From positions 36,638,062-36,702,061 of the forward strand of contig CAIIXF020000011.1 of assembly GCA_903813345.2 (NCBI GenBank): a DNA stretch of 64,000 bases. Reading direction: 5' to 3'. The DNA comes from Owenia fusiformis (taxonomy: Eukaryota; Annelida; Polychaeta; Sabellida; Oweniidae). This document shows positions 15,201-30,200 of this stretch, piece by piece; the first letter of the stretch is position 1, and each line of letters starts with the position of its first letter. The notes under the pieces are model-generated. The model was not told where the DNA came from. It was given only the letters and a program-made list of their open reading frames with translations, and did not search any database. Both the position numbers and the translations under genes were made by a program.

Positions 15201-18200
15201 ACTGAACATGGGGATGCAAATGGCTTTAATCCTGCATAGTCAATTGCATCCCCATATTAAGTCAATGACGTCCTTGCTGAAATGATAATTTTCTCAGATG
15301 AACTGAAGTTGATCGAGTCTCAACAAGTAGATTCCATGTGGAAGAGTATTGGTAGAATTTATTTTCAATGGTAAGAATATGGGTTCTTAAACAGGACATT
15401 GGGCTTGCTTTTTAGAACTTTTTGTTGGCACTAAATGTCATATGGGCAAAGGACATCTGCTCAAAAATCAAGTTCCAATATGACCACTCGTGTGGCCATC
15501 ATTTTTGTTAAAAATGTAATCTAACTCAAATACCAGTTGACAGATTTGGTTCAAATTTTATATGCTGATGCCTATATAAAAAGTTTGCTCAAGAAGGAAT
15601 TCTTAAAATGAGTCCTGAATTCAAAATGGCCTCTTTATTTCATATAAAATATTACATTATCATTAAGTCTTTCACCATGAATACCTAGTATCTGTAACTA
15701 ATGTTGAATTTGATTTTCTGTGACTTGTCTTTTTTATACTTTATACATGAATGACTACAGAACAACTCATATTACTAATCTGCTTAGGCCTGGAACTACG
15801 ATAAGGGGCAAGTTGAATTATTGACATAAAAATCCCCAAAACTCATGCCTATATCTATTGATTAAATTGACCTTCAATCGAAGAATACTTACATTCCAAA
15901 TAGTTCACCTTCTTGTAGAGTCTCTGGTAAAGGCTTGCCCATTGTCTCTGGTAAGATGAAAGCCATGATGCCAGTTAGGATTGGTACAATTCCCATTACA
16001 ACATATGGTAACCCATACCATGTTTTAGCCTGGTAAGAGGTTAGAATACATGTACTTAATTTTATTTTTTCAACCGCTCACTTCCTCATTTAAATTCACA
16101 ACAATTTTTTACCAAATATTAATTAAGAATGTGTTTCAGTTGCAACCTATTTCATTATTCTTCTTCATGATTTTAAGTCTTACTTACCAGAAGTGGTATT
16201 TGTGGTGCTATGAGTCCACCTATTCTACCAAAGCTAGATCCTCCCCCCAACCCTGCAGCTCTGGCTGGTGTAGGGAAGATCTCTCCACTGTATAAATATA
16301 CTACATTTGAAGCTGTAGTTGCAAATGCTACGCCAAGTAATGAAGCAACGGCAGGTAGAGCTGTTATGTCTAGAAAGATGAAGTCAGAAATAAGAAACGA
16401 TTGTCAAAATATGGTATGGATCTTTGTCAGTTTGCAGTATAAAAAATACAGATCTAATTAGGTGTTCAAAATATGGGTAAATTTTATACTTTAAAAGCCA
16501 TCCTAAAAAGGATCAACTATGTGCAGTTACATTTTTGTGCACATTTCCTTTTCTGCAGTTGATTTTGCATTATATATTCTTGTATACATGGGGTGTCGTT
16601 TATGATAGCACCCTTTGGTGCTATATTGTGATCAGATTGTTATGTTCATACTTACCTGTCAACCTGACAAAGCCAATCATGCTGAATGAAAACAATCCTG
16701 ATGTGATTAGTGCAAGCATGAACCCCTTTACTCGTCCAATTTTGTAGTAAGTTAGGTATTTGATTGGTAATACCATGATTTGTGAGAGGCCTAAGACTAG
16801 GTACATATTCAGGTAAATGTTTCCAGGAATAAGTGTTCCGATGTTCAGATGTACTGCATAGTTAGCAAAAACACATGCAAACCTAAATAAACAACAATGA
16901 TAACTATGCATAATTTTTAGTCCAAAGCTGATTATTATAACTTTATTAGTTAATAGTTCTTCAGTTGATAAGTTTTGAATTAAGTATGTTCTAATTGTTT
17001 CATACATATGGTTCTTACCATATTGCATAGACGATGAATGTAATGCGTCTCATCCTAGGTGTCCTGAACAAGTCAATAATGGTGGCTTTCTTCCCTCCTT
17101 CTTTCTTCCGTTCTTCCTAAAAGTTTGAAGATATGAAAACAGATTTAATATTTCCTTTACCAGAGTCATATAATGAAGGATTTCCAGTAACCTTCCCTAT
17201 CAACCATTATCAGTTTAGAGGTGCATTGAAAACAACAATGTCTAATATCCCACATCACAATCCATAATACCAAGAGACACCATGATATAATACCAAGGGA
17301 CATTTCATTCATACTGGAGCCATAACAATACATGTTGAAGAATAAATTTAGATTGATAACTAATACTCATAACATCAAAAATAGTTGTAGGTGACTGGTT
17401 TACACCTAGAGTTTGCCTTTTTTTGCTAGGTTCCATTACAACTCTTTGTCCCTCCCCTTTGGCTCTTGAGCTAAGATAGATATCTGTGGATAGTTGTATT
17501 CATACAATATAAAGCATTTAGACTCAAATGATGTGGGACAGATAAGATACAGTTTCAAAGTCAATAAACTTATATACTTTAGTATGAATGAAATGTCCCT
17601 TGGTGTTCTGGTCTTGAATTATGGTTTTCAGACATATGGGGTCTGTTTCTCTTATGAATGGTATATACTTAGATTTTGCCTTTTCTTGCTGGGTTCCATT
17701 AAAACTTTTGGTCCTTTCCCTCTGCCACTTGTGCTTAGATATTTATATCAAAAGGTCACCATCCATCCAAGGTGCAACATGGAAATATTGCAGGTTTGGT
17801 GCAAATTTTTAAGAAATCCAACATCCCTAAGCATGTCAAAAGTGGCAAAACTTGAAGCTTCAGAACTAATGTCTGCTAAAGCCTATTGAAAGTGTTTTAT
17901 TGAGATTTTTACTTGTAAGTTGTATATCCTTGACATGTTCAGAGCAGAGTAATTAATTGCCTGTTACTGCATCTGTAACAGCGTTTGGCATTTGTAACAG
18001 CGTTGATGGTTGGTGTCTGTGATGCCTTGTTTTGCTTTTGTGGTAGCATTCACTGCATTTGGTTATCACATTTTTTCATTTATTGAACATTGGCAATTGA
18101 ATCATAGTTCTTTCTAGCAGCTTACAATTTGTATAGAAACATAGTTTGCATTACTTTCAGGTACTTCTCCATTGTCTATTGTTTTGTCATGAATTTGGTC

Positions 18201-21200
18201 ACCTTTGTAACACAATAATGCACACAAATATATGTTTTATTACCTCTGCAATTCCTTGCAATAACTCTTCATGATTCTCAACTTCTTTTCCATTGACTCT
18301 TGCCATTATTCTGGTCACTTTTGTGGCAGCTTCGACTTCTCCTATAGATAAATGCCATCTTGCAGACTCCGGTGTTATGCTAAACATAGTAAAGGTATAG
18401 ATTAAATTATATCAGTTTTGAAAAGATTGAAAGGTCTATATCTGATCATTTGTTAGATCATGGTTTTGGGATATATAGGGTTTACTTTTCTTATGACAGA
18501 TTTACACTTACATTTTGCTTTTCTTGTTGGGTTTCTTTAAAGTTTTTAGTCACTCTTACCTTTGGCATTTGAGCTTATATATTGAGTAAAAAAATCAATG
18601 ATTTTTGCAATGTGGGTTTTCAAAATGTAGCAAGATAAGAAATTTAATTTTTAAATTATTAGACTTTTTTAAATTGAATGAACAACTACGTGTATCAGTT
18701 ATTATGATCATAAATTGAATGGATTTTATGAATTATTGAATATCTACCATCGTATAACAGCAGTTAAGATGATTAGTCCTCCTGCTATAATTTGTAAAGT
18801 AATATGGTTCCTCACATAGAACGCAGTCAGTGGTAATGTGCCAAGTCCAATGATGCTGGTTGCAGTATTTGCAATTTCAAATGTATTCCTACCACTGGAT
18901 GTAAGAACCTCTATGCCTGCATATTTAGAAATGGCATTAACTCTAATTCTACACATTTATTTTTATGCACTTTGAAAAACTGCCATATTCAAATTTGGAA
19001 ATCATCTCAATGATCATACTCATACATACATTTAATCTTTTTCGAGGATATACTGTTCATACCATTTTAAGTAATCACATGCATCATGGAGTACAGAATG
19101 GTCATGTACATAATCCGAAGATTTGTCCAGAATGGAGATGATTTGCTTTTTAAAGGCTTTGAAAACCTCACAATTCATGTATTTGATAATTTTGTTATGA
19201 TAAATGAAATAACTAAAACTAAACTAAATAATTGTACTTAGCTTATAATCCACCTCCTCACCGTATTATTTTGATTATTTAATTTTCACAATGTTTTGTA
19301 ACAGCAACATTTTATGATGATAATTAACTTCATATTTTACTTTGTGTAGACTAATCGTAAAATGATTGATTTGTGCAAACTGATGACTGATGGCATCTTT
19401 TTATGTCCCCACCACATAGTGTGGGGCCATATTGTCGTCCTAGGCGCGTCCGTCTGTCTGTCTGTCTGTCTGTCCATCTGGTTGTCTGTCTGTCCGTCCG
19501 TACGTCCGGCAGTTTTCTCCAAAACCGCTACAGGTATCACCTTCAAATTTTCAGGAATAACTTGTGAGTGCATACAGATGTGGATGAAAAAAATTAACTT
19601 GATAGCTACTTCCTGTCGGCCATTTTGAGGTCAAATGCTAAAATCCTTGTCTGCAAACTTTAAGAAAAACGGCTTCATAGTTGCTTTTAAAACTTTAACA
19701 TCTTGTTCAGCTCACTTCATTCTACATCTGATTAGGTTTTGGACCTGTTAGCTCAGTCATGTCAGCCATTTTGAATGTCTTAAGAAAAGTTAGCGCACGA
19801 TAATACTTTGTATCATATTGAATGGTGTTTTTGAGTTTTCATACTTTAACTATTTAGTAGCTTTATAAATAATTTCAGGTGTACTTTGTTGAAAAAGCCT
19901 ATGTTATTGTTAACAGTAGTTATATGTGATAATTTTGCAAAAGAGAATCAGCAAAAACTCATAATCACTTTTTTATTGTCGGCCATTTTGTTTTTTTCCG
20001 TCCTAAAATCTTGTCTGTAAAGTCTTGTCTACGCGTTTTCAGGTGAACCGTTTGGTAGATCAATTTCAAATTTTCAGGGATGATTCTTAGTATGAAAATC
20101 TAGATCTGATTAGTTTTTTGGCGTTCTGGACAAATGTTAAGGCAGCCATTTTGGATTTTCTGTCCTAAAATCTTGTCTGTAAAGTCTTGTCTACGCGTTT
20201 TCAGGTGAACCGTTTGGTAGATCAATTTCAACTTTTCAGGGATGATTCTTAGTATGACAATCTAGAACTGATTAGTTTTTTGACATTCTGGGTAAATGTC
20301 AAGGCAGCCATTTTGGATTTTCTATCCTAAAATCTTGTCTGTAAAGTCTTGTTTAACTGTTTGACGGATTAATTTCAAATTTTCAGGGGTGGTTCTTAGT
20401 ATGAAAATCTAGAACTAGCTAATTTTGGGGGATTCTGGGCAAATTTTAAGGCGGCTATTTTGGATTTTCTGTCCTCAAATTGTGTCAGTAAAGTCTTGTC
20501 TACTCATTATCAGGATAACCATTTGATGGGATCACCCATTGGTAGGAACATTTTGTACACATTTGTGTTCTTGTTAGATAGATCTCATACCTTTGAAAAT
20601 CATAGAAGAACCTACAGATTTTACCATATTGTGCACTTATTCATTAAGTGACTTATTAGTAGACTTTCTCATGAAAAAAATAAATCTTGAAGATTTGCCA
20701 CCCATTTTGTTCATTTTACTGGTATGAATTCACTGGTTGTGAAATCTAAATATCTGGAAGAGATTGACATGGTTGTAAAAAAATTCAAAGTATTTCTTCG
20801 AAAAGTAGCTCATACACTGACTCTTCTTATAAAAGATGAAGAAAACATTGTCACCTTGATTCAGTATTTCCTAGAAGGTGAATGCCTCAGAACAAAATCT
20901 ATTGTCTCATTAATTTTAGTCTAGGCCAAGGAATCATCCTCAAGTCACAGGAGCAGACATTAGACTTACAGATAGATTTCAGAAAAATCCTCAGCCACAG
21001 GTCCAAGGAAAAGTCCAATTTAGAATTGGAATATTTTCAGATCTTAGCAAGGCTTTTGATACTGTTGATGACATGCTATTCTCATCTCAAAATTCTCATT
21101 TTATGGATTCAAAGGCAAGGCATACAATTGGTTTGAAAGCTATTTGACAGAGAGAAAACAATTTACTTATTATAAATTAGAAAGCTCTAGACTGAATAAA

Positions 21201-24200
21201 GTCACGTGTGACATCTCTCAGGGATCAATATTTGGTCATACACAGAAATGATCTTATTTCAGCCTGTAATGTCAGTCATATTTGCAGACCAAAAAATCGA
21301 CTCAGATACACAGAATAAATAATGAGCATTCTCATTCATGGCATTCTCTACTAACCAGTAATGGGTTCCTGTTGATATCTCCATCAAAGTTAGAAATTCA
21401 AAAATCAACCAAGTCCTCTCAACAAACTTTCTTGGTGTAGTCATTGACTCAAATTCTTAATTGGAAAGAACGTCATATACAAACTGACAAAAGATCTCTC
21501 AAAATTTCAAAAACCATGAGAATATTTTTCAAGAACACATAGACACACTTTCAGATTTTTAAAAACTCTTTTGACAATATATTATTCATTAATTTATCTC
21601 ATATGCAATACTTTATCTCAATATGGAGTGTAGCATTAAGTAAAACAACTTTAGAACCACTGACGATTAAATGATGCTTTCCTGAAAAAGCAAGGAAATA
21701 CACACATGCCTTGATCCATTCTTTATTTTGTACCAGGAATAACATGTGCAGGTATAGCAATTTTTCCTTCACATTTGGCCTTGGATTGAATGTCTTCAAC
21801 TGGTGAAATCATAATATTTTGAATGGCAATGACCTGCAACTGATCCCCTCAGTAGACAATCTTCTGATCTCACCCCATGGAAACAGCATTTCACAAGATT
21901 GAAAGGGATGTCATTTTTCTCAAGTACAGGGTGTTCAAAAAAAACGCAACCCAAGGAAATCGCTATATCTTGGAAAATACTCATCCAATTATGTTCATAT
22001 TTTCAGGAAAGAAAGAAGAGACTGTGTATGTATAGCCCCTGTTGTTAGTTAGTTGTAAAACATGATGTCTTGGACACTTGCTCAAAAGAGAGTTGTACTA
22101 GCAAAATACGAAAAACACAAATGGAAAATCACTATATCTTGGGAAATACTAATTCAATTATGTTCATTTTTTCAGGAAAAGAAAGAAGAGACTGTGTATG
22201 TATAGCTCCTGTTGTCAGTAAGTTGTAAAACATGATGCCTTGGACAGTCAGAGGTGACTGCCACAGCAATAAAACCAAATAACTTTCTAACCATGGTGTT
22301 TTGGCACTTCAGATTTGGCACAAATTATCCTCATTCAATGTGTGGTGAATTTGTGGAGTTTCATCAAAATCACTCCAGGGACTTTACAGTCATGGTCAAA
22401 ATGCCTTCTTAAGTCTCCCTGAACCAGGGCGTTTGACTGCGATTTGAAAGCATTTCAACAATGACTGTAAAGTCCTTGAAGTGATTTCGATTTCACTCTA
22501 CAGATTTACCATACAGTGAATGAAAATGATTTGTGCCAAATTTGAAGAGCCAAAACACTATGGTTAGAAAGTTATTTTATTTTTTTGAGGTTGCAGTCAC
22601 CCCTGACTGCGATTTTCGTATTTTCCTAGTACAACTGTCTTTTGAGCAGGTGTCCAAGGCATTATGTTTTACAACTAACCATTTACAGGAGCTATACATA
22701 CATAGTCTCATCTTTATTTCCTGAAAATATGAACATAATTGAACCAGATATAGCGATTTCTTTGGGTTGCGTTTTTTTTTAACACCCTGTATTAATTCCC
22801 AAGCAATGAAGATTTGTTTAACAGTATGTAGAACTTACAGCTTGTAAAATGTGTTGTAAACCCTGCAATTCCAGCCATGCCTATCAGTGTCCTCAGAATT
22901 AGGTACAAAATGTAATTTGGTGAAAATGGTGCACTTATTGCAAAGGCAATTTGTAGAATTGTCCACACTAGTGATGATCTCATTCTTCCCCATCTATTTG
23001 AAAGTAAATATTAATTACCCCATGATTTTATCATCTTATTCTGGAAATGTATGGAGAAGACAATTATGTACAATAGAATTGAAAGTATAAGGTCTTTTGA
23101 ATTTGAATCTCTGTTCAATAAATGGTTCATTGCAACATTTCAGATAAATTTAGTTATGGAAAAAAGGTTTATTTTTGGATGAATTAAATTTGAGTTCATC
23201 CTTGGACAATCTGATATTGCCCTTGGATAATAAAATATTTATTAAAACATTAGTACTTTAGTATTTTAGTGACAAATGTATCATGTAACTGAAAATAATG
23301 TCAGTGAAGGATAAACAAGTAATAAGAAGTACTCTATCAAACTAGCCTACAGTCAATGTTTTACTACCCTTTGGTCAATATCATACTACCCTTTGGTCAA
23401 TATAATATCATACTAGCCCTCAGTCCTTTGGTCAGTATCATACTAGCCTTCAGTCCTTTGGTCAATATCATACCAGCCTTTAATTCTTTGGTCAGAATCA
23501 TACTAGCCTTCAGAAGATATCTTACTACTTATTGGTCAATATCATAATAGCCTCCAGTTGATATCATACTACCCTTTGGTCAATATATACAGAATATCGC
23601 ATCATTTTGAGTGATATCATTTTTATCGCCGAGTTGATATCAAATATCAACACGAGTGAGCGAAGCGAATGAGTGTTGATATTTGATATCTACGAGGCGA
23701 TAAAATGATATCACGAGAAATAATGTGATATTGGGTTTATCCCATGATTACAATCACCTTGTGATGTTCTGATCCAATTTCCAGGACATTGGCAGACAAT
23801 ATAAACTAGAAATTAGAAATCAATTGAATATTTGAAACACTTTATTTTAATATGCAATACTTTCTGTACATGATATAGCTAGTTTGTCATAAATACCATT
23901 TTTAATCGTTATTTAGCAGGCTTCTAATCAAATTATATACACAATCGTAATTCAATACACCAATAAAACTTAAAGAGAATAAATCAACGGACCTATTTTC
24001 TCAAAAGAGAATAAATTATCTGACCTAATTTCCAACAATATTGTGGCGCGAAATGCAAATGTGATATCACACGGATATGCGTGAGATAAACGATATCACA
24101 CGCATATGAGTTTGATAAACGATTTTCTGGAAAATATCACATGGTTTTCAATTATATCAGAAATATCAATAGCTGTTATTGTACAGATAACACATTAATC

Positions 24201-27200
24201 GTGGGATAAAATATCATACTAGCCCTCAGTCCTTTGGTCAGTATCATACTAGCCTTCAGTCCTTTGGTCAATATCATACTAGCCTTCTGTCCATTGGTCA
24301 GTATCATACTAGCCTTCAGTCAATGTCATACTAGCCCCCAGTTGATATAATACTACTCTTTGGTCAATATCATGCTAGCCTTCAGTCCTTTGGTTAGTAT
24401 CAAACTATCCTTCAGTCTATGTCATACAAGCCTTCAGTTGATATCATACTACCCTTTAGTCAATATCATACTAGCCTCCAGTCCTTTGGTCAATATTATA
24501 CTAGCCTTCAGTCCTTTGGTCAATATCATACTAGCCTTCAGTCAATGTCATACTAGCCTTCAATCGATATTATACTACCCTTTGGTCAATATCATACTAG
24601 CCTTCAGTCCTTTGTTGAGTATCATACTAGCCTTCAGCCCTTTGGTCAATATCATTCTGGCCTTCATTTGATATCATACTACCATTTGGTCAATATCATA
24701 CTAGCCTTCAGTCCTTTTGTCAGTATCATACTAGCCTTCAGTGCTTTGGTCAATATCATACTAGCCGTCAATTGATATCATACTACCCTTTGGTCAATAT
24801 TATACTAGCCCTCAGTCCTTTGGTCAATATCACACTAGCCTTCAGTCGATGACATACTAGCCTTCAGAAGATATCATACTACCCTTTGGTCAATATCATA
24901 CTACCCTTTGGTCAATATCATACTAGCCTTCAGTCCTTTGGTCAATATAATACTAGTCTTCAGTCCTTTGGTCAGTATCAAAATAGCCTTCAGTGAATGT
25001 CATACTAGCCTTCAGTTGATATCATACTCCTTTTTGGTCAATATCATACTAGCCTTCAGTACTTTGGTCAATATCATACTAGCCGTGAGCCCTTTTGTCA
25101 ATATCTTACTAGCCTTCAGTCCTTTGGTCAATATTATACTAGCCTTGAGTCAATATCATACCTCCTACGATGTCATACTACCCTTTGGTACTTCCCTTGT
25201 ATGAAACTCTAAACTGTAATGCAGAAAAACACATTCAATCCATCTCAGTAATGAAGTGGAAAGAGTATCTACATTGAATAGCAGGAGATATTTTGTTACA
25301 ATAAAGGGGAGGGTTGCTTTTGATATATATATTTATCCCATGGTTAGAAAGATATAGATCAAATATCACGTGAAGATATATTTGATATGTTGATCAAGAT
25401 ATCATATTTCATCAAAAAATCCCCAACCATCGAATATCACTTTTTTAAAAATTCTTTTTTCAATTTTTTTCTAATTTCTCTAAAAACAAAATTGAAAAAA
25501 ATTTGACAATTTTTTTTCAATTTTTTTGAAATATATTTTTTTCGCTAATGATGATTTCCCATGGGATAAACGAACAATCCTATGGTTTTTCAAACATATT
25601 ATTTATATCCACTGCGCCCACTCGTGAAGATATCGATATCCACTCATGGATATAAATGATATTTTTTCAAAACCATAGGATATTCCTACAATATCTATAT
25701 AGAAATATTATTTCCAACCTATCTGCAACTTGACCAGAGATAAAAGCACCAAAGAGGAATCCAAGTATCTGTGCAGATGCAGCAAATGTAGTCAGGTATT
25801 CATTTCCACATACAAGGTTAAACTAAAATGCAAAAAAGCATTTTATCAAGTTCCTGATGTATTTGATTACATTTTATGATCCATGCCAAATAAATGTCAA
25901 ACTGTTGATGGAATATTTCCTTCATGATGGCTATTGAAACAACTAGGAGGAAATGTCGCTGAAAAACATATTTACTGAAGAATTTTGAGAAATAGTTGAA
26001 AATTTACTACCTGGCTCATTAATGTAGACTCATACTGTGAAGTGTCAAAATTCCAACCAGCATCACACACTGTTGTTGTAGCATTGATTTTGTGGGCTCC
26101 ATTGAGTAATTCTTGATCTGTGTAAGCAGAATAGTTAACTGCATACATGTGACATTTACTGAACTCGGCATCAGATTTATCTGTTGTGAAAGGAATGCTT
26201 AAACTCTTGGAAACTGTCTCATTGAATCTGCCTTGAAGTTCTGGGACTTTACACCAATGGTTCATGTATGCAGCAGTAAAGTTTGTAGACAAGAATTGCC
26301 AATTTGGGAAGGTAGTTCCAATGGTGAATCCAGCACAATGCAAAATTTGGTACCATCCCTGCCCTACTATGTCTGATAAAAATGCACTGTATGTCTTTGG
26401 TACTGGTTTAGACACTTCCTCAGATGCTGCACTCATGCTGATTTTCTTTCAACTATTAGTTCATTGCTATATAATATAAGCTTGTCATTAGGTTGTTACT
26501 ACTCATTTAATGAATACATTAAAGGAATTTTCCTTGCCAGATCTCTCTCCTAATATGGTTGGTAGCTTTAACCATATATACAGGGTGACCCAAAAGAAAC
26601 CAGAACCCTTCAAAAATGAAATAATTTCTTTAAAGAGCCCATGTCTTGTGGTTTTTCTCCCTGACAGTGATATTTAATTCTAATTGCTTATATACTATCT
26701 TACATACCTTATTGATATATTGAGACCAGACCTGAGTCTATTAAATGGTATTTCAAGATGTTTGGTTAAGGTCACATTCAGTTTAGTGGTTGGAATTTAA
26801 GAGACTTGACTCTATAGTCTCTTACTGATCCCTTAAAGCTAGAAATAGGCTGATCCATTGTGGTGTCAGGAGGCAAATTATTCCAAAGTTGTAGATTGTC
26901 AAAAGGTTGTTTTGTTAAAGAAAAGCTGGAGTGTGTTCCCGGGGGGTTCACTGTGTATAAAATTCGACGGTGGTCCTAGGCTGAACCTTCAGATCAGTTC
27001 TCATACCAATCTGTCAAATATCAATGTGTTCCCATACCAACCAAAATAACACCCAAAAGCCATACCACATGTAAGACCAATGTCATACAAAATGTCCAAA
27101 TATAGGACCAACGCTATACCAAATATCCAAATATAGGGCCAACGCTATACCAATTATCCAGAAATAAGACCAAGGGTATTCAAAATGTCTAAAACCCTGG

Positions 27201-30200
27201 GAAGAAGGCAGATCTTTGAGGAAACGATCCAAAACAACCTCAAATTGAGAACATATGTGACTACTAGTAACTACTGTAACGACCCTTGGGCACGCTCATC
27301 GGGGAGCTGTATACTGAGCCAGATACTAGACTCGAAAGAGAGTGTGCTAAATTCATTGCCCTGTACGGGAATCGAACCCAGGACCTTCTGCTCTCAGAGT
27401 CAGACGCTCTACCCCTGAGCCATAAGGGCTAGCCACTACAGCTGAGTCTGTAGTAGCGACTTGTTATCGAAGGTCATTACACCATCCCCCCTAGAAGACA
27501 ACGTACCGACAATTTGGGTCCATTGCCATACCAAATGTCAAAAAGGTGTCCCTTGTGAGCCGAGGATCCCCATCAAGGTTTATATACTTGTGCAGGCTTA
27601 CAGCTATATGTTACAAGCCAAATAATAGTTATACTACTTATTATTACTGATAATAAAAAAAGTTGTTTGCCTTTGGGAGTTGTTCAGATTCACAGTTTAA
27701 ATAAAGTAACTGAATTAAACCGAGAAATTAAATAGCCCTTTGTATAAATCTACTTTTAAATCACATTCTTTTCAAAGCATCTCTCTCACTTTGCATGGAG
27801 AAGGTGTGGCTTACAATTACCACAATGTTGAAATCCTAAGAAACATATAAATATGAAGCCCCGATAAGCATCTAATAAAAGGGCACACATTTAAGTAAAC
27901 ATAATGTTGAGCTTTTCAAAAAGAAAGTATGGAAAATGTAGTTAGGATATATATGTTTTGATCAAGTTTATTTTGAAATATATTTCTTAACCTAAGTTCA
28001 TGAATAAAGTTTGGTTGTCTGCGTGACAAAACAGATTTCATGACAATTTTTTCTTTTGAAAAGAAATAATTGGAAATATATGAAAGAATTTTAATATTTA
28101 TAAAAATAGTATGAATTTGATTTGAATCTTTGTTTTGATAATTGTGTTCTTAATTCACCACAGGCTTACAGGCGTACTCTTTATAACTTGGGTTTGAAGA
28201 ATTGATGTCACCATAATATATTCACATTGTTAGTTCTTAACTTACAATTAGTGTCAGACATCATTTGTTAGTTTAAAGTTGCAACAATTAGTGCAGAGGG
28301 GCCATTCAACGATCATGGACCAGTGTCAAAATATATTTAAGTTTGGCTATTTCATCAAGACTTACATCTATTTTTATTATCTACTAAGAAACCCCCTAGA
28401 TAAACATTATTTCAGCTGATATTCCTCTTGAAACATGGTGGATCTTAAAAATATAAAAGCGGATTTCCCCTTTTTGAAGCTTTGAACTGAATTTACACTT
28501 ATTAATGCTGAAATTGATAGTTTATCCATACATTTTAAGAAAATAGGTATGTCAAAGAAGATGTTAAGCCAGATGTTGCCTTGATAGCTCAGAAAAAGTT
28601 AAAAGTTTCCTATTTTCTCTCTACAGGCCTTGTTGCCCCTTTAAGTTATAGAATATTGTTAACTATGAATTAAACCAGTGCAGTAAACTACACATGAACT
28701 TGTATTACAAGTACAAGTATTTACAAGTACATACAAGTACATTTATGTAACTTTCCCCTTGATGCCAAGAGCGTAATGTGAATGAAGGTGGTTATTTAAA
28801 AGGCAGAAACCGAGATATAAGATTTGTCAAATTGCAAGAAACATGGCCCACTGATATATTCTTTACTGTCTGAGATAAAGCCAGAAGATTTTGTTTTTGT
28901 TGTTTTTTCCACTCTGAAGTACAATGTACCTTTAATATTATACTGTGTTGGTTTTATACTAGATTTTTGTAGCATTTAAGAATTCACTCTGAATAATATT
29001 AATATAATGTTTTCTATATTTTTCTACATGGCACATCTTAAAATTAATTGTAAATACCATTATTATGTAACAAAATAGAAGTGCTATCTAGAAAGATGTA
29101 GTTTAAAAATAATAATTTCTTTTACACTGCAACATATGCCCATATTGGGTGTTTTAGCGGCATGTTTTATCGTGTATGTTATAAATTGTGAAATAAATTG
29201 AATTGAATATACCAAATTATTTTTTTCCGCTTAAGCTAGAAAACTCCTCAAAACCTGATGAGATCACTGATAGGTTTATATTTTAATCAGGAAATATAGA
29301 CCTCAGAGCGGGTGTATCGACTTATAAATACTGCAGGGCTAGACACAAATATGTTCTGTACCCCTAACAACTGAAGGGAGTGATGGGTTTGAAAGCTTTT
29401 GTGCATTCGTCGATATAACACCTGCTCTTAGGTCTGTATTACGATTTAAACATGAAAACTCAGCAAAATTTTTCGAATGTTCATTATGACCCTCCATTAC
29501 TAAGGCCCACCTTTATGACGTCACACATTACTGTACTCCTATTACCAGGTGCAGTGCCGAGGAATACGTGGGTGGAATATTGACTTTGTCTACAGTTTAT
29601 AGAAGGCATGAATACAGTAATGTTCGAATTGCCAATAAAATCCTTTTCCTTTATATCATAAAATTTGAGAAAAACAATTAAAAGACAATTAATTTATACT
29701 TTCAGGAAACACAAGTCTTGTCAATGGAGATAGCAGGTGAAATACTGGCCATTCGTAAGCTGATCTCAAGTCAGGTGGACAATGTAATCATGCAACAAGC
29801 TGAGGTAAGCATCTATGTCATGTATGTGGAGGTATAGCCATAGACAGGATCCCGGGGGGTTCACTATATATAAACCTTGACGGGGATCCTCGGCGCATGT
29901 GGGGTACCTTTTTCAATGTTTGGTATGGCAATGGACCCATATTTTTTAGGATTTGGTATGGGAATGCCCGGAAATTTCTGACTTCTGAGGTATGGCAATG
30001 GTCGGACTTTTGCTCTTCTGGTATGAGAATGGTCGTTGTAGATACGTTACCTAACATTCGTGGTATGGCATTGGTCCAGTAGTTGCAAATTTGAAGTTAG
30101 AAAAATGGACCTCGATTCGAAAAGTGGTTGATTTCCAATGATTTGAAGCTTATGGTAGCGATATTTAAAGGTTAGTGCCGGTTCATTATATCGACTGATA

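Larger units (their letters stand above)
26938..27587. mobile_element. Foldback element of the CCCGGGGGGTTCACT family, right end truncated
   Basis: It starts 'cccggggggttcactgtg' and continues with tandem 'ataccaaatgtccaa' type units. Its far side has 'gaggatccccatcaaggttt' but lacks the final inverted C/G run. The complete relative is at 29851-30662. A tRNA-derived SINE is nested inside. It lies just upstream of SLC22 B exon 1, within about 500 bp, so it may sit in or beside that promoter. Confidence 0.7.

Noticed and set aside
19337-19573. Protein with 'DGQTDNQMDRQTDRQTD' repeats
   Set aside because: It is the GTCT/GTCC simple repeat of the dispersed element read on the other strand.
23350-25175. 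CRISPR-like regular repeats
   Set aside because: Units are contiguous degenerate minisatellite copies without unique spacers, in an animal intron.
23356-25204. Long plus-strand open frames with 'LVNIILAFSP' repeats
   Set aside because: They are chance translations of the 31-bp minisatellite in an intron; no splice context or motif supports a protein.
26579-26620. 'cagggtgacccaaaag' resembling a mariner end
   Set aside because: No inverted partner or TA-flanked second end was found.
27358-27429. Functional tRNA gene
   Set aside because: Acceptor stem mismatches and an abnormal anticodon arm; it has a SINE tail, so it is kept only as a tRNA-derived head.
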